The notes under the pieces are model-generated. The model saw only the letters and a program-made list of their open reading frames with translations. It searched no databases and had not been told where the DNA came from. A stretch of 64,000 bases of DNA, taken from NCBI RefSeq assembly GCF_002101775.1, contig NZ_LQPI01000048.1:124001-188000 (forward strand). Direction: 5' to 3'. The position numbers were made by a program, and so were the translations under genes. Shown one piece after another: positions 27,179-36,944 of the stretch; position 1 is the stretch's first letter; each line of letters opens with the position of its first letter. This stretch comes from Mycolicibacter nonchromogenicus. GTDB lineage: Bacteria > Actinomycetota > Actinomycetes > Mycobacteriales > Mycobacteriaceae.

Positions 27179-27205
27179 GCTTACCGCTACCCTGCCCGGC
27201 CTGCG

Positions 27206-27856
27206 CTAGCCCTGCAGGCGCGGGGTCAGGTCCAGCGAAGTGATGGTGGGCATCCTGGTGACCACCCACCGGTTGTGGTCGCGCTTCATGTGCAGCCGGT
27301 AGGTCAGGTACTTGATCTGCGGGATCGACTTGCTCAGTTCACTGGTCGCCGTGGTGTTGGTGTAGACGATCACCGTCGCTTCGGGACCATCGAGGGACTC
27401 CACTGCCGCACCGACGATCTCGGTGGTGTCGGTGACCTTCGCCTGTTTGTTGCTGTCGGCGATGGCGTCGATGAACTTGCGATACTGGGCTTCCAGGTCG
27501 CCACTGAGATAGACCGATGCCCGATCCGGCAGCGAGTCCATGTTCTCCGGGGTGTAGTTCCACAGCGTGTGGATCGCCCGGGCCGCGGTCCTGGCGATGT
27601 CGAGCTTGATGGCCACCTCTGCCCGGTCGAGGAGATACGGCTGCGCTGCGGCCGCCGCGAATCCGGCGGCACCCACGAATGCGGCAGCCGACACCGCCAC
27701 CGCGAGGCGCACACCGATCTTGCGCCGGGGGCGCTTGGCCGCTGCCTGATCGGTCGCGGAAGCGTCTTCGTCGGCTACGGAGTCGACGTCGTCCGGCCTT
27801 TCCGCGCCCTCGTCGACCACCGCCTCGCCCTCGTCGGCCCCGGAGGACTCGGTCAC
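27206..27856 (-). CDS. Mce-associated membrane protein, Rv0178-like
   Basis: A 216-residue bitopic protein with an acidic cytoplasmic tail, a membrane segment near residues 50-70 and an outer NTF2-like domain ending in LHMKRDHNRWVVTRMP. I start it at the GTG at 27856, which overlaps the stop of the previous gene by four bases (GTGA); the frame extends to 27919 but would overlap more and add nothing conserved. It is the fourth and last mas gene of the mce1 operon, matching Rv0178 by order. Confidence 0.85.
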   Translation of the reverse strand: MTESSGADEGEAVVDEGAERPDDVDSVADEDASATDQAAAKRPRRKIGVRLAVAVSAAAFVGAAGFAAAAAQPYLLDRAEVAIKLDIARTAARAIHTLWNYTPENMDSLPDRASVYLSGDLEAQYRKFIDAIADSNKQAKVTDTTEIVGAAVESLDGPEATVIVYTNTTATSELSKSIPQIKYLTYRLHMKRDHNRWVVTRMPTITSLDLTPRLQG

Positions 27857-28401
27857 AGCACCTGGTTCAGATTGCTGATCTTCCACTGGTCCCCTTCCTT
27901 CTGCGCTGTCGCCAGCCAACGACTCGCCACCTTGATGTCGTGCTTGCCGTCCGGCGACTTGCTGCTGTTCTCTACGGCCACCAGCAGGCTGACGCTGCCG
28001 TCGTCATTCCACCGCTCGATTCCGGCGGCCCTGACCAGGCCGGTGGTCGGCTCACTACGCGCCACCGCGATCAGGATCTGATTGGCCTTCTCCTGGTACT
28101 GCTGAGCGAAGTCACCGGTGGCGTGGTCCATGACATTGGCCAGGTAGTCGTTGGCGTGGAATGGATCCGGCGAGGTGAACATCGTCATGAACGACTCGAC
28201 CGCGTCCCGCGCCTCGACGTTGCGCACCGCCGCACGCCGGTGCTGTTCGTGGGTGATCAGCGTCATCGCGCACACCGCGATGGCGGCGGCGGTCACCACC
28301 AGCGACGTCGCGATCACTATCGGCAGCCGTCGGCGCCGGGGCACCGCCGCCTGGGCGAACAGCGGTTGCGATTCGGTGGACACGCGGCGGCGCGGGCTCA
28401 T
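27853..28401 (-). CDS. Mce-associated membrane protein, Rv0177-like
   Basis: A 182-residue protein with a basic N-terminus (RRRR), a membrane segment at about 27-49 and an outer NTF2-like domain. Typical mas features are the MFTSPDPFHANDYLANVMDHATGDF segment, broken by conserved Asp and Gly, and a final QWKISNLNQVL. Its ATG overlaps the RDD-protein stop by four bases. It is the third mas gene of the mce1 operon. Confidence 0.86.
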   Translation of the reverse strand: MSPRRRVSTESQPLFAQAAVPRRRRLPIVIATSLVVTAAAIAVCAMTLITHEQHRRAAVRNVEARDAVESFMTMFTSPDPFHANDYLANVMDHATGDFAQQYQEKANQILIAVARSEPTTGLVRAAGIERWNDDGSVSLLVAVENSSKSPDGKHDIKVASRWLATAQKEGDQWKISNLNQVL

Positions 28402-29396
28402 TTCTCCCCCTGGACCGGCAGCGGCTTGCTGACCACATCTAGATCGTCGACGCGCCAGGTTCCCGCTTCCTGCACGAACGCCACCTCGACGGTGGCGCTG
28501 ATCAGCCTCTCCTTACCGGGTGTTCCCCGCTGGCCCTGCAGGAACAGCAGCATGGTGGCGCGGTGCGGAGAGGCGTGGAGGACCGCGGCATCGGTCACCC
28601 GATAGAAGTTCGGAACCGGCTCGGAGTCGCGGATCGCGTCCTGCTGGGGAACGAGCTGCTGGCGATATTTCTCGGTGGCCAACGATTGCGCGCGTTCGAA
28701 GTCTTCCGCCAAGGTCTCCGGGTCGTAGGACAACATGTCCGCCACGATCTTCGGCCCCTGTCGGGTGATCTCAGCCTGGGCCCGATCCGAGTTGTGGTCA
28801 TTCTGGTAGACCACGCCGTATGCCGTGGCAGCAGCGATCAGGCTCGCCGCGGCCGCGGCCACGAACACCCGTGCGGTCACGACCCGGATGTTGGCCGGTG
28901 GCTGCCGCTGCGCCGCCGGGCGCACTTCGGTACGGGTCAGCAGGTCGGCGAACGTTCGGCGCCGCCGGTCGCGCAGCGGCCAGATCCAGCCGAGCAGAAC
29001 CGGCACGGTGTCGACGAGGTGCGCGGCCTCGCGCAGCAACAGTCGGCCCGCTCCGGGGGCCGCGCCATCGGCACCGCGCACCACCTCGATTCCGGTGAAC
29101 GCGCGACCCAGGCTCCATCCCTTGAGCGCCGGCAGGAAAATCCGGTTGACCTCGGTCGCCAGGAACACCAGCCCGGCGATTCCCGACACCAGCCAGCGCC
29201 AGATGCTGTCGGACGGCAGGCTGAGAGCAAGCATGCCGGTGCTGGCCATCACCGCCGAACCGGGCAGCAGATCGATCGCGATCGCCGTGGCGCGGGTCTG
29301 CCAGCGGGCCGGCTCGGGAGGCGCAGCGTCGGCCACCGGTTCGACCACCGTGTCGCCCGCCGGATCGGCCACCGCGTCGGCCACTGGTTCGGTCAC
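28398..29396 (-). CDS. RDD-domain Mce-associated protein, Rv0176-like
   Basis: A 332-residue protein. The N-terminal third is an RDD membrane domain with three hydrophobic segments (about 36-57, 67-85, 125-145), including LKGWSLGRAFTGIEVV. A further membrane segment at about 170-190 leads into an outer NTF2-like mas domain. The GTG start at 29396 overlaps the preceding stop (GTGA); the long open frame to 29735 lies in the Rv0175-like gene. Fusion of RDD with a mas domain is characteristic of Rv0176. Confidence 0.87.
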   Translation of the reverse strand: MTEPVADAVADPAGDTVVEPVADAAPPEPARWQTRATAIAIDLLPGSAVMASTGMLALSLPSDSIWRWLVSGIAGLVFLATEVNRIFLPALKGWSLGRAFTGIEVVRGADGAAPGAGRLLLREAAHLVDTVPVLLGWIWPLRDRRRRTFADLLTRTEVRPAAQRQPPANIRVVTARVFVAAAAASLIAAATAYGVVYQNDHNSDRAQAEITRQGPKIVADMLSYDPETLAEDFERAQSLATEKYRQQLVPQQDAIRDSEPVPNFYRVTDAAVLHASPHRATMLLFLQGQRGTPGKERLISATVEVAFVQEAGTWRVDDLDVVSKPLPVQGEK

Positions 29397-30028
29397 CTGG
29401 CCACCTGGTCGAGCTTCGCGATTCGGTACTCGCCGTCCTCGCGAACCATCTGGGCCCGCAGCCGGTAGCCCACCTCTTTGCCCTGAGTCTCGATGTTGTT
29501 GATCTTCACCCGGAACGCCACCAGGATGTCGACGGACCCGTCCGGGTTGTTGCGCTCCACCGCGGCGCCCATCTCGGTCACGTCGGCATGGACTTTCGCC
29601 GCCTGATAGGCGTGCACGAACATCTCCGCGTACAGGGCCACCTGGGTGCGGAACTCGCCCGTCGTGCAGTTCAGGATCTTCTGCTGGGCCAGGGCGATGT
29701 CCCGCCCGTCCGGAGCCTGGGTGGCCAGCACGCACTCTTTGGCCGCCGCTATCGCCACGGCATTGTCACGGGCCAACTGCTGGCTCGCCGCGTGGTCGCG
29801 CAGGGCGAGTACGCCCGCGGCCACCAAACCCGCGGCCAACAGCAACAACAGCACACAGATACCCACCTGCCGGCGACGGCCGAGACGCGACGGTGCCGAG
29901 TCGGTCGACTCCTGCGGAGCTTCCTGCTCCGCATCCGTCACCGCGTCTTCGGTGTCCTTAGCCGAGATATCTGTGGTCTGCTGGTCCTCGTCCGTGCTCA
30001 GCGGAACGGTGCCAGCATCCCCTTCCAT
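29393..30028 (-). CDS. Mce-associated membrane protein, Rv0175-like
   Basis: A 211-residue bitopic protein with an acidic N-terminus (about 1-50), a membrane segment at about 58-78 and an outer NTF2-like domain with two cysteines (KECVLAT, ILNCTTGEF). The ATG at 30028 has a GGAG ten bases upstream and overlaps the end of mce1F by 31 bases in another frame. It begins the run of four mas genes that follows mce1F, in the order of Rv0175-Rv0178. Confidence 0.85.
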   Translation of the reverse strand: MEGDAGTVPLSTDEDQQTTDISAKDTEDAVTDAEQEAPQESTDSAPSRLGRRRQVGICVLLLLLAAGLVAAGVLALRDHAASQQLARDNAVAIAAAKECVLATQAPDGRDIALAQQKILNCTTGEFRTQVALYAEMFVHAYQAAKVHADVTEMGAAVERNNPDGSVDILVAFRVKINNIETQGKEVGYRLRAQMVREDGEYRIAKLDQVAR

Positions 30029-31590
30029 CCGTCGTCTCCTATGTTCATCGAGTTCTCGACGGAGTATTCGACGCCGTCTGGCCCCACCGCCTGGCCACTC
30101 TGCGGATTGTAGATCGCGGACGGTCCGCCACCGGGGGTGTAGATGCAGGGGTTCGGTTGTTGCCCGTTGCACTGCACGCTACCCGTCCCCGGCCGCGACA
30201 GCGGGTCGCTGGTCGGCGGCGGAGTCGGCGGCACCATGTCCGCCGGTAGCGGGTTGAGGCCGGTGTTGACCGACGGTGCCGGGATCACGTGACCCGGCTC
30301 GACGGGCTGATCACAGCGCGCGCCCAGCGCCGGGCAGTTCCGGATCTGGTTGGGATCGCCGTACCAGGGGTTGGTGCCCAGCGGAACGTACGGCTTGTCG
30401 CTGCGGCATTCCTTGGGTGTCGGGGCACGCTTGCCGGGCACGTCGACACACGGGATGTTGCGGACGCCGCGAACATTGTTGGCCGGTGTGTCCTGTGGAA
30501 TGCGGCAGGAGACATCCGGCAGTTCGGCCGGACTGGTGTCGGCGAAGGCACGCCACTCCGAAGCCGGCAGGTAGCCGGTCAGACACGGTGCCGGGTAGTT
30601 CAGGCTCAGGCCCGGGATCGGCACCGGGAAGATCGGGCCGGGGAACGCCCCGAGCGCCACGCCCAGAGATGCGCGCCCCGGGTAGGTCGCACTCACGGTC
30701 TGGATGATCGAGCCGGCCTGGGGCAGGAAGACCAGCACCTGCTCGGTGTTCCGGTTATAGCGCTTGAACATATCGGTCAAGATCGCCATGTTGGCCATCA
30801 GCTGCGGCAGGCTGTCCTTGGTGTCGTTGAACACCGTGTGCACCTGATCGATCAGCGGTGGCAGGTCCGAGACGATGTGCTTCACCGTGTCTTCCCGGCT
30901 GGCGGCCTGGCTGGACAGGATGTTCAGGTTCCGGGCCCATTGATGGATGGCGTCGCCGGAGTCGGTCTGGCTCTCGATGATGGGCGCCGACTTCTCCACG
31001 ATGTCGTTGACATCGTCGAGGTTTGCCTTGAAGTCGCCGACGATCGCTTGGGTGGCATCGACCAGTCGTTGTAGTGAGGGGCCCAGCCCGCCCACAGCTG
31101 TCGCCGTCTCATCGAGCAGCGACGAGATCTTGCCGGCCGGCAACGCCGCCAGCCCACGGTTGGCGGTGTCGAGTGCCGGGCCGATCGCAGAGGGGACGGT
31201 GCCCGTCGTGATCGTCTGGCCCTCCTTCAGGTACTGGCCGGGGTTACCGGTCGACACCAGGTCCAGGTACTGCTCACCGATCGCCGACACCGAATGCACG
31301 TTGGCACTCGCGTCCACCGGAATCTTGTACTTGCTGGAGATCTGGAACGTGGCCTGCGCACCGGATTCGGTCGGTTCGACGCTGGTGACCCGGCCGATGA
31401 TGGTGCCGCGGTAGGTGACGTTGGCGGTCTTGTACAGACCACCCGCCTCGGGCAGATCCGCCTTCAGCGTGTACTGGCCCAGACCTGCCAGGGTAGGCAA
31501 CCGCAGGTAGTAGACGCCCAACACCAGCAGCGACACCGCCGTCAGGATGCTGAAGATGACCAGCTGTCGTTTGATCTGTGGTTTCAGCAA
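29998..31590 (-). CDS. mce1F: Mce1F, MCE-domain protein
   Basis: A 530-residue MCE protein of the fatty-acid importer Mce1. The anchor is at about 10-30, the MCE domain at about 36-115 (AGGLYKTANVTYRGTIIGRVTSV), and the tunnel helices continue to about 290. The C-terminal 190 residues are Pro-rich with eight or more cysteines, probably disulfide-bonded. The start is a TTG at 31590, seven bases inside mce1E. It is followed by four mas genes. Assignment to mce1 rests on the upstream fadD5 and downstream Rv0175-0178 homologues. Confidence 0.93.
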   Translation of the reverse strand: MLKPQIKRQLVIFSILTAVSLLVLGVYYLRLPTLAGLGQYTLKADLPEAGGLYKTANVTYRGTIIGRVTSVEPTESGAQATFQISSKYKIPVDASANVHSVSAIGEQYLDLVSTGNPGQYLKEGQTITTGTVPSAIGPALDTANRGLAALPAGKISSLLDETATAVGGLGPSLQRLVDATQAIVGDFKANLDDVNDIVEKSAPIIESQTDSGDAIHQWARNLNILSSQAASREDTVKHIVSDLPPLIDQVHTVFNDTKDSLPQLMANMAILTDMFKRYNRNTEQVLVFLPQAGSIIQTVSATYPGRASLGVALGAFPGPIFPVPIPGLSLNYPAPCLTGYLPASEWRAFADTSPAELPDVSCRIPQDTPANNVRGVRNIPCVDVPGKRAPTPKECRSDKPYVPLGTNPWYGDPNQIRNCPALGARCDQPVEPGHVIPAPSVNTGLNPLPADMVPPTPPPTSDPLSRPGTGSVQCNGQQPNPCIYTPGGGPSAIYNPQSGQAVGPDGVEYSVENSMNIGDDGWKGMLAPFR

Positions 31591-32735
31591 TTCCGGTCAG
31601 CCCTTTCCACATACGGACCGCCGGGCGCGGTGGCCGGGTTCGGCGTGTACCGAACGTCCGGGATCATCTTCTCCGGGTCGTGGCCGAACGACTGCTCCAG
31701 CGCTCGCAGCATTCCGGAGAAACCGGTACCGGTCAGGATCGCGTTGTCGATGGACGCGTAGGTGAGGTCGACCACCAGCGAGGTGTTGATGAAGTCACCG
31801 CGAACTGCCTTGAAGGCACCGTCGACGTGGTACGGCGCGGTGATCATCACCTGCATCAGGTCAGGCAGGTACGGCGACGCCTTGCGCAGTTCCCGTGCCG
31901 GGCACTGGAACGACGTCAAGACCTTGTGCAGGTCGGACCGCGCGGGCGCGATCTGCTGGTTGACCTGAGTGCCCATGGCGCCCAGCGCGTCGACGGCGTT
32001 GATGAAGACCGCCTGCTGTTCGTTGAAGTACTTGAACAACGGCGGGAAGTCCGTCAGGGCCTTCTCAATGCTGTCGTTGTGCGAACCGAAGTAGCTCAGC
32101 AACCGGTTGCTCGAATCGATGGCCCGGGTGATGTCCTCACGCTGGTCGTTGAGGTTGCCGATGAACGTGTCCAGCTTGGTCAGAAACGCCCGGATCTGGT
32201 CGGCCCGCCCGTTGGCCAGCGCGGCGAACTCTGTGGTGATGGTGTCCAGATCGGACAACCCGCCGCGTTGCAGAATCAGCGCCAGCCCCGCCAGCGTGCG
32301 TTCGATGGTCGGGTAGGAGGTCGAGTTGTCCAGACCGATCGTGTCGCCGTCGCGCAGCTCGCCCACCGGGTCAGCCGGGGAGCGCAACTCGATGTGCTGC
32401 GAACCCAGCAGGCTGGTCTGGCCGATCTTGGCCGTGGCGTTGCGCGGCAGGTGAACGTCCTTGTTCAGCTTCAGTTTGAGCGTGGCGACCCAGTTCTTGA
32501 GCTCGATCCGCTCGACGGCGCCGACGAAGACATCGGCCACCAGGACTCGGCTGTTTCCATTGAGCGCCAGCGTGTCCGGCACCTGGACGTACACGGTGTA
32601 GGCGCCCTTGCCGCCGCCGGGGCCGCCGGGCAGCGGCACGTTGGCGATACCGCGCCAGCTGCTGCACGACGACAGCGTCAGGGCGGCCATCAGCAGCACC
32701 AGAGCCTGCCAGCCGCGTCGGCTGACCGTCTTCAT
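31584..32735 (-). CDS. lprK: Mce1E (LprK), MCE-domain lipoprotein
   Basis: A 383-residue MCE lipoprotein; the signal peptide ends in LSSC, with the lipidated Cys at residue 24. The MCE domain follows at about 40-125 (LNGNSRVLVADVFVGAVERIEL), then tunnel helices. I chose the ATG at 32735 because GGAGG lies seven bases before it and gives a clean signal peptide; an ATG at 32753 overlaps the mce1D stop by one base and is also possible. It overlaps mce1F by seven bases. Confidence 0.92.
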   Translation of the reverse strand: MKTVSRRGWQALVLLMAALTLSSCSSWRGIANVPLPGGPGGGKGAYTVYVQVPDTLALNGNSRVLVADVFVGAVERIELKNWVATLKLKLNKDVHLPRNATAKIGQTSLLGSQHIELRSPADPVGELRDGDTIGLDNSTSYPTIERTLAGLALILQRGGLSDLDTITTEFAALANGRADQIRAFLTKLDTFIGNLNDQREDITRAIDSSNRLLSYFGSHNDSIEKALTDFPPLFKYFNEQQAVFINAVDALGAMGTQVNQQIAPARSDLHKVLTSFQCPARELRKASPYLPDLMQVMITAPYHVDGAFKAVRGDFINTSLVVDLTYASIDNAILTGTGFSGMLRALEQSFGHDPEKMIPDVRYTPNPATAPGGPYVERADRNC

Positions 32736-32752
32736 CCCTGTCCTCCGTCTCA

Positions 32753-34318
32753 TCAGCCGTCACCTCGCGGCGGAAGCGGTGCCACCGGTCCTGGGATCAC
32801 GTTGGCGGCCGGCGGGGGCGGCGGTATCGGCGCCACGCCGGGAGGCTGACCGATGAACGGCAGCGGGCCGGCGGACTCGTCATAGGAGTTCGGCGGGCCG
32901 GGCGGCGTCTGGAACTGCGAGTCGACCGGGGCCGGGTCGGGGCCGCCCATCAACTGCGCCAGCGATTCGGGGGTGAGCAGCCGGGCGGTGTCGTGACCGG
33001 GCTCCACACCCTGCATCCCGGGCGCGGTGATCCAGCCCGGCTGGGTGTTGCGGTGCGCGGTCGGGGTGTCGGGCACCCAGATGCCCGGGACGGTGGTGTC
33101 CTTGTATCCCGGCGGCGGCTGCAGCCGCGGCTCGGAGTAGGCGATCTCCTTGGGCGTGGTGTACGCACTGGTCCAGATGTTGATACCGAACGGCAGGTAG
33201 TTGAACTTGATCGCGTCGGCCACCGGAGCCAGGTACTCCGCGCACAACTCCGCGGATTCCTGGTAACCCAACCGGCTGCCTGCCTGGATGGCGCTGCAGA
33301 TGAACTCCATCGGGTTGGCGAAGTTCACCAGAACCGGGGAACCCAGCACCATGCCCTGCGCCGGGTGGTAGATCTCGTCCACGCCGGCCAACACGTTCGG
33401 CAGGATGTGCAACGCGGTCTCGAAGCCGTCCAGTGCGTCGGGCTGGGTGATCGCGGTGGTCACCTCTTCGACGTTGTTGATGCTCTGGACCAGCGGCTTG
33501 GCGTTCTGGTTGAGGAACGCCTTGACGATCGTCATGGTGGCGTAGAACTGGTCGGTGGCCGTCGCCAGCGCCTGATCGGTGCTGTTCAGGTTGCTGGTGA
33601 ACTTGGCCAGATCCCGGTTCAGCGCGACGAACTGCTGGTCGTTGTGGTCCAGCGCCTTGACGAACAGCGCCAGGCTGCGAACCACCGCGAAGAAGTCACC
33701 GCGGCCCTTGTTCAGGGCGGTCAACGCATCCGACAGGCTGTCGAACGCCGTGTTGATCTCCTGGCCCTTGCCGGCCAGCCCGTCGGCGAACGATTCGATG
33801 GCCTCGCCGATCGGCCCCTTGGGCTGCTCGGGGGTGGGTCCCAACTTGTTGATGATGTTGGTGACGTCGTTGCGCAGCGTGTCCCATTCGACCGGGACCT
33901 CGGTGCGCTCCTCGGGGATGACGGCCTTGTCGCCCAGCACCGGGCCGCCCCGGTAGGGCGGCTCCAACTGGATGGTCCGTGATGCGACCAGCGTCGGGTT
34001 CAAGATGATCGCCTTGGCGTCGGCGGGCACCTTGTACTTGTTGTTGTAGTGCAGGGTGACCTTCATCTTGTCGCCGGCCGGCTCGATCTTGTCGATCGCG
34101 CCCACCCGGACACCCATGATCTGCACCGCGTCACCGGGGTACAGCGCGTCGGTCTGCGGGAAGTACGCGACGACGCTGTTGCTGTTGAGCTTGCGGAACA
34201 GCTGCACTCCCCCGAAGGCAGCCACCAGGGCCAGCGCCAACACCAGGGAGCCGATGATCACCGTCGCACGCGACCGCTCCGGCAGTCGCACGTTGCGAAC
34301 ATCAAAGACGGTACTCAC
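32753..34318 (-). CDS. mce1D: Mce1D, MCE-domain protein
   Basis: A 521-residue MCE protein. The anchor is at about 18-40, the MCE domain at about 45-130 (TDALYPGDAVQIMGVRVGAIDKI) and the helical region reaches about 300. The last 120 residues are Pro/Gly-rich. The GTG at 34318 overlaps the mce1C stop by four bases (GTGA). Length and order match Mce1D of M. tuberculosis. Confidence 0.93.
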   Translation of the reverse strand: MSTVFDVRNVRLPERSRATVIIGSLVLALALVAAFGGVQLFRKLNSNSVVAYFPQTDALYPGDAVQIMGVRVGAIDKIEPAGDKMKVTLHYNNKYKVPADAKAIILNPTLVASRTIQLEPPYRGGPVLGDKAVIPEERTEVPVEWDTLRNDVTNIINKLGPTPEQPKGPIGEAIESFADGLAGKGQEINTAFDSLSDALTALNKGRGDFFAVVRSLALFVKALDHNDQQFVALNRDLAKFTSNLNSTDQALATATDQFYATMTIVKAFLNQNAKPLVQSINNVEEVTTAITQPDALDGFETALHILPNVLAGVDEIYHPAQGMVLGSPVLVNFANPMEFICSAIQAGSRLGYQESAELCAEYLAPVADAIKFNYLPFGINIWTSAYTTPKEIAYSEPRLQPPPGYKDTTVPGIWVPDTPTAHRNTQPGWITAPGMQGVEPGHDTARLLTPESLAQLMGGPDPAPVDSQFQTPPGPPNSYDESAGPLPFIGQPPGVAPIPPPPPAANVIPGPVAPLPPRGDG

Positions 34319-35919
34319 GGCCGCTCACTCCCTCTTGCGCCACCGCCGCCACCGGGCTGGCTGTTACCACCTTCGCCCGGAGCGATGAACGGTGCCGGTA
34401 GCTGGTTGCCGGGTCCGGGCGGAGCCGGCGGACCGGGTGCCCGAGGTGCCGGTGGCGGGGCCGCGCCCGGGTTGGCCGGAGCCGGACCGGCGACCGGGCC
34501 CAGCGGCTCGGTACGCGCACCGGGGTTGCCCTCCGGCAGCGGAACCGGGGTACCGGGCACCACCGGCGGGGCCTCGCCCGGGCGGCCCGAGATCGGGACG
34601 CCCGGTGAGGCGGGCAGGCCGTCGGGGTTCGGCGGCGAGAACAACACGTCGGTCGGCCCCGGGTACGGGCCGCTCGGCCCGAACGGCCCGGAGTTCGGGT
34701 CGAGGTTCGCACAGGGCAGCGGGTTGGCCGGGGTCGGGAACATGCCCGCAGCCGGCGCGTAGGAACACGGCGTTCCGGGTGCGACCGCCGGCCCGGGGTG
34801 CTCGGGGGTGCCCTCGATCACCTGCGGAGCAGGCGGCGGTGCACCGTTGGCGAACCGGGTGCCGTTGGGGTCGGGGTAGCGGAACTCCGGCAGGCCGGCG
34901 TTGCGCCAGAACTCCTCCGGCGAGATGCCGCGCTTCTTGAAGGCCGCGTCCACCCACGGCTGCAGGATCCAGAACGGAACCAGGTTCAGAGTTGAGACCT
35001 TGAAGTACGGCCCCGAGGCGATCGCGTCGTTCACGATCGTCAGGTACCTGCCCAGGATGGTGTTCATCTCGCGCAGGTCATCTTTGCGCCGCACCAGCAT
35101 GTCGGTGATGTTGGAGGCCTCTTCGAACACGTGGTTCAGATCCAGGCCCGGGTTGTCACGGACCAAGCCCTGAACCTGCTCGCCGAAGTAGGCGATGTTG
35201 CCCAGCAACGCCGAGATCGCCTGGCTGCGCTGGTTGACCGCTGCCGATAAGGTCTGGGTGTTGCGCAGCAGGGCGTCGATCTGGTTGCTGCGGTCCCCGA
35301 TCACGCTGGCGACCTGATTGGTCTGCGCCAGCAGGTGGGTGATCTCGTCGTCACGCTTGCCGATGGTGTCGGAGAACTTCGCGACCCCGTCGAGGGCGGC
35401 GCTCAAGTCGGGGTAGGTCTCATCGACCGTCTCCGAGAGCACCTTCAGCGACTTCTTGACCGTGTCGATGTCCCAGCCGGAGGCGGCTTTGGTGGCGTCG
35501 AAAACCGCGTCGTAGAGCTGGTAGGGCGTGGTGCTCTGGCCCAGCGGCAGCACACCCTGCGGCGCAATCCGCCGCTCGCCCTTGGGCTCGATCGCCAGGA
35601 CCTTGCGGCCCAGGATGGTGTCGGTCTTGACGCCGATCACGCTGTCGGTGCCGATCGGGTTGGCCCCGACCGAGAACTTCACCAGCACATGGTCATTCTC
35701 GATCGACAGGTCTTGGACCTTGCCGACGTCCACACCGGAGATGCGCACCTTGTCACCGGGGGTCAGTCCACCGGTGTCGGAGAGCTGCCCGTAGTAACTC
35801 GGTTCGGCGAAGAGCATGGGCACCGTGGTGAAGCTCTGCCCCACCAGGGTCACCAGCGCCGTGGTGACGACGCCGATGATGCCGATCCGTGCCCGGTTGG
35901 GCGGTTCGAGGGTCCTCAC
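34315..35919 (-). CDS. mce1C: Mce1C, MCE-domain protein with Pro-rich tail
   Basis: A 534-residue MCE protein starting V/MRTLEPPNRARIG, as in Mce1C of M. tuberculosis. The anchor is at about 11-30, the MCE domain at about 36-120 (TGGLTPGDKVRISGVDVGKVQDL) and helices to about 300. From about residue 340 to the end the protein is dominated by Pro, Gly and Ala. The GTG at 35919 overlaps the mce1B stop (GTGA); the frame runs to 35952 but the shorter start matches the family. It overlaps mce1D by four bases. Confidence 0.93.
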   Translation of the reverse strand: MRTLEPPNRARIGIIGVVTTALVTLVGQSFTTVPMLFAEPSYYGQLSDTGGLTPGDKVRISGVDVGKVQDLSIENDHVLVKFSVGANPIGTDSVIGVKTDTILGRKVLAIEPKGERRIAPQGVLPLGQSTTPYQLYDAVFDATKAASGWDIDTVKKSLKVLSETVDETYPDLSAALDGVAKFSDTIGKRDDEITHLLAQTNQVASVIGDRSNQIDALLRNTQTLSAAVNQRSQAISALLGNIAYFGEQVQGLVRDNPGLDLNHVFEEASNITDMLVRRKDDLREMNTILGRYLTIVNDAIASGPYFKVSTLNLVPFWILQPWVDAAFKKRGISPEEFWRNAGLPEFRYPDPNGTRFANGAPPPAPQVIEGTPEHPGPAVAPGTPCSYAPAAGMFPTPANPLPCANLDPNSGPFGPSGPYPGPTDVLFSPPNPDGLPASPGVPISGRPGEAPPVVPGTPVPLPEGNPGARTEPLGPVAGPAPANPGAAPPPAPRAPGPPAPPGPGNQLPAPFIAPGEGGNSQPGGGGGARGSERP

Positions 35920-36944
35920 TGCGGCGTGCACCTCCCCGTCGGTTGCTGCCACAACCGGACGTTGCGGACCGGTCCACCGGGCTGCAGGCCAGGAAGCTTG
36001 ATGGTCGCGTCACAGATGTAGAAGTTGAAGAAGTCACCGTAGACACCGGTGCGCCCGATCAGCTTCAGCGCCTTCGGAATCTTCTGCAACAGCTCGTCGA
36101 CGTCGTTGAGCCGGTCCGGCGGCTCGGGACCCGCCACCGGGAACAGGCTGTGCAACGCGGTGCGGTTGTCGGCCAGCAGGTCCGCCAGGTTGCCCGCGGC
36201 GTTGCCGAACTCCGCGGTGCCGTTGGCCAAGCCGGTGGCGTGGCTGTTGAGGCCTTGGACCAGCTTGTCGAAGTTGTCGACCGTCTCATCGAAGGTCTGA
36301 CGGTGGCGAACCGCGGTGTCCAGGACCACGTTCAGGTTCCGCACGACCTCCCCGATGGCCGCATCGCGATCAGCGATGTGCGCGGTGAGCTGGGCGGTCT
36401 GCTCCAGGATGTCGTTGATGGTGCCGCCCTGACCCTGGAACACCGTGACGATGGTCGAGGCGATGGTGTTGATCTTCTCCGGGTCCAGCGCCCGGAACAC
36501 CGGCTTGAAGCCGCCGATCAGCGCGTCCAGGTCCAGCGCCGGTTCGGTGCGGGAAGCCGGAATGAATCCGCCCGCGGGCAGCCGCTGGTCGGCGCCTTCT
36601 CCCTCGCCCCGCTTGAGTTCCAGGTAGCGGTTGCCGATGAGGTCGTCGTAGCGGATCTGCGCGGTGCTCGACTGGTACAGCGGCAGTGACCGGTCGACTT
36701 CGAAGTCGACCACGGCCCGGCGGCCGCCGTCGACCAGCCGGACCTTTTTGACCTTGCCGATCTCCACCCCGGAGGCGCGGACGAACTGGCCGGGGCGCAG
36801 GCCGCTGGCGTTGGTGAACTCCGCGGAGTAGCGGGTTGTCCGGTCGAATCGAACCTGACCGAACACCACGACAAGGCCGACCGTGAAGAGCAGCAGCACC
36901 GAGCCGACGGCGCCGAGTTTGAGGGCGGTTCTGGTGATGTTCAT
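35916..36944 (-). CDS. mce1B: Mce1B, MCE-domain protein
   Basis: A 342-residue MCE protein with an anchor at about 10-30, an MCE domain at about 36-115 (ASGLRPGQFVRASGVEIGKVKKV) and tunnel helices to about 290. Two cysteines lie near the end (YICDATI, GRCTPQ). The ATG at 36944 overlaps the mce1A stop by four bases. It is the second MCE subunit of the mce1 complex. Confidence 0.93.
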   Translation of the reverse strand: MNITRTALKLGAVGSVLLLFTVGLVVVFGQVRFDRTTRYSAEFTNASGLRPGQFVRASGVEIGKVKKVRLVDGGRRAVVDFEVDRSLPLYQSSTAQIRYDDLIGNRYLELKRGEGEGADQRLPAGGFIPASRTEPALDLDALIGGFKPVFRALDPEKINTIASTIVTVFQGQGGTINDILEQTAQLTAHIADRDAAIGEVVRNLNVVLDTAVRHRQTFDETVDNFDKLVQGLNSHATGLANGTAEFGNAAGNLADLLADNRTALHSLFPVAGPEPPDRLNDVDELLQKIPKALKLIGRTGVYGDFFNFYICDATIKLPGLQPGGPVRNVRLWQQPTGRCTPQ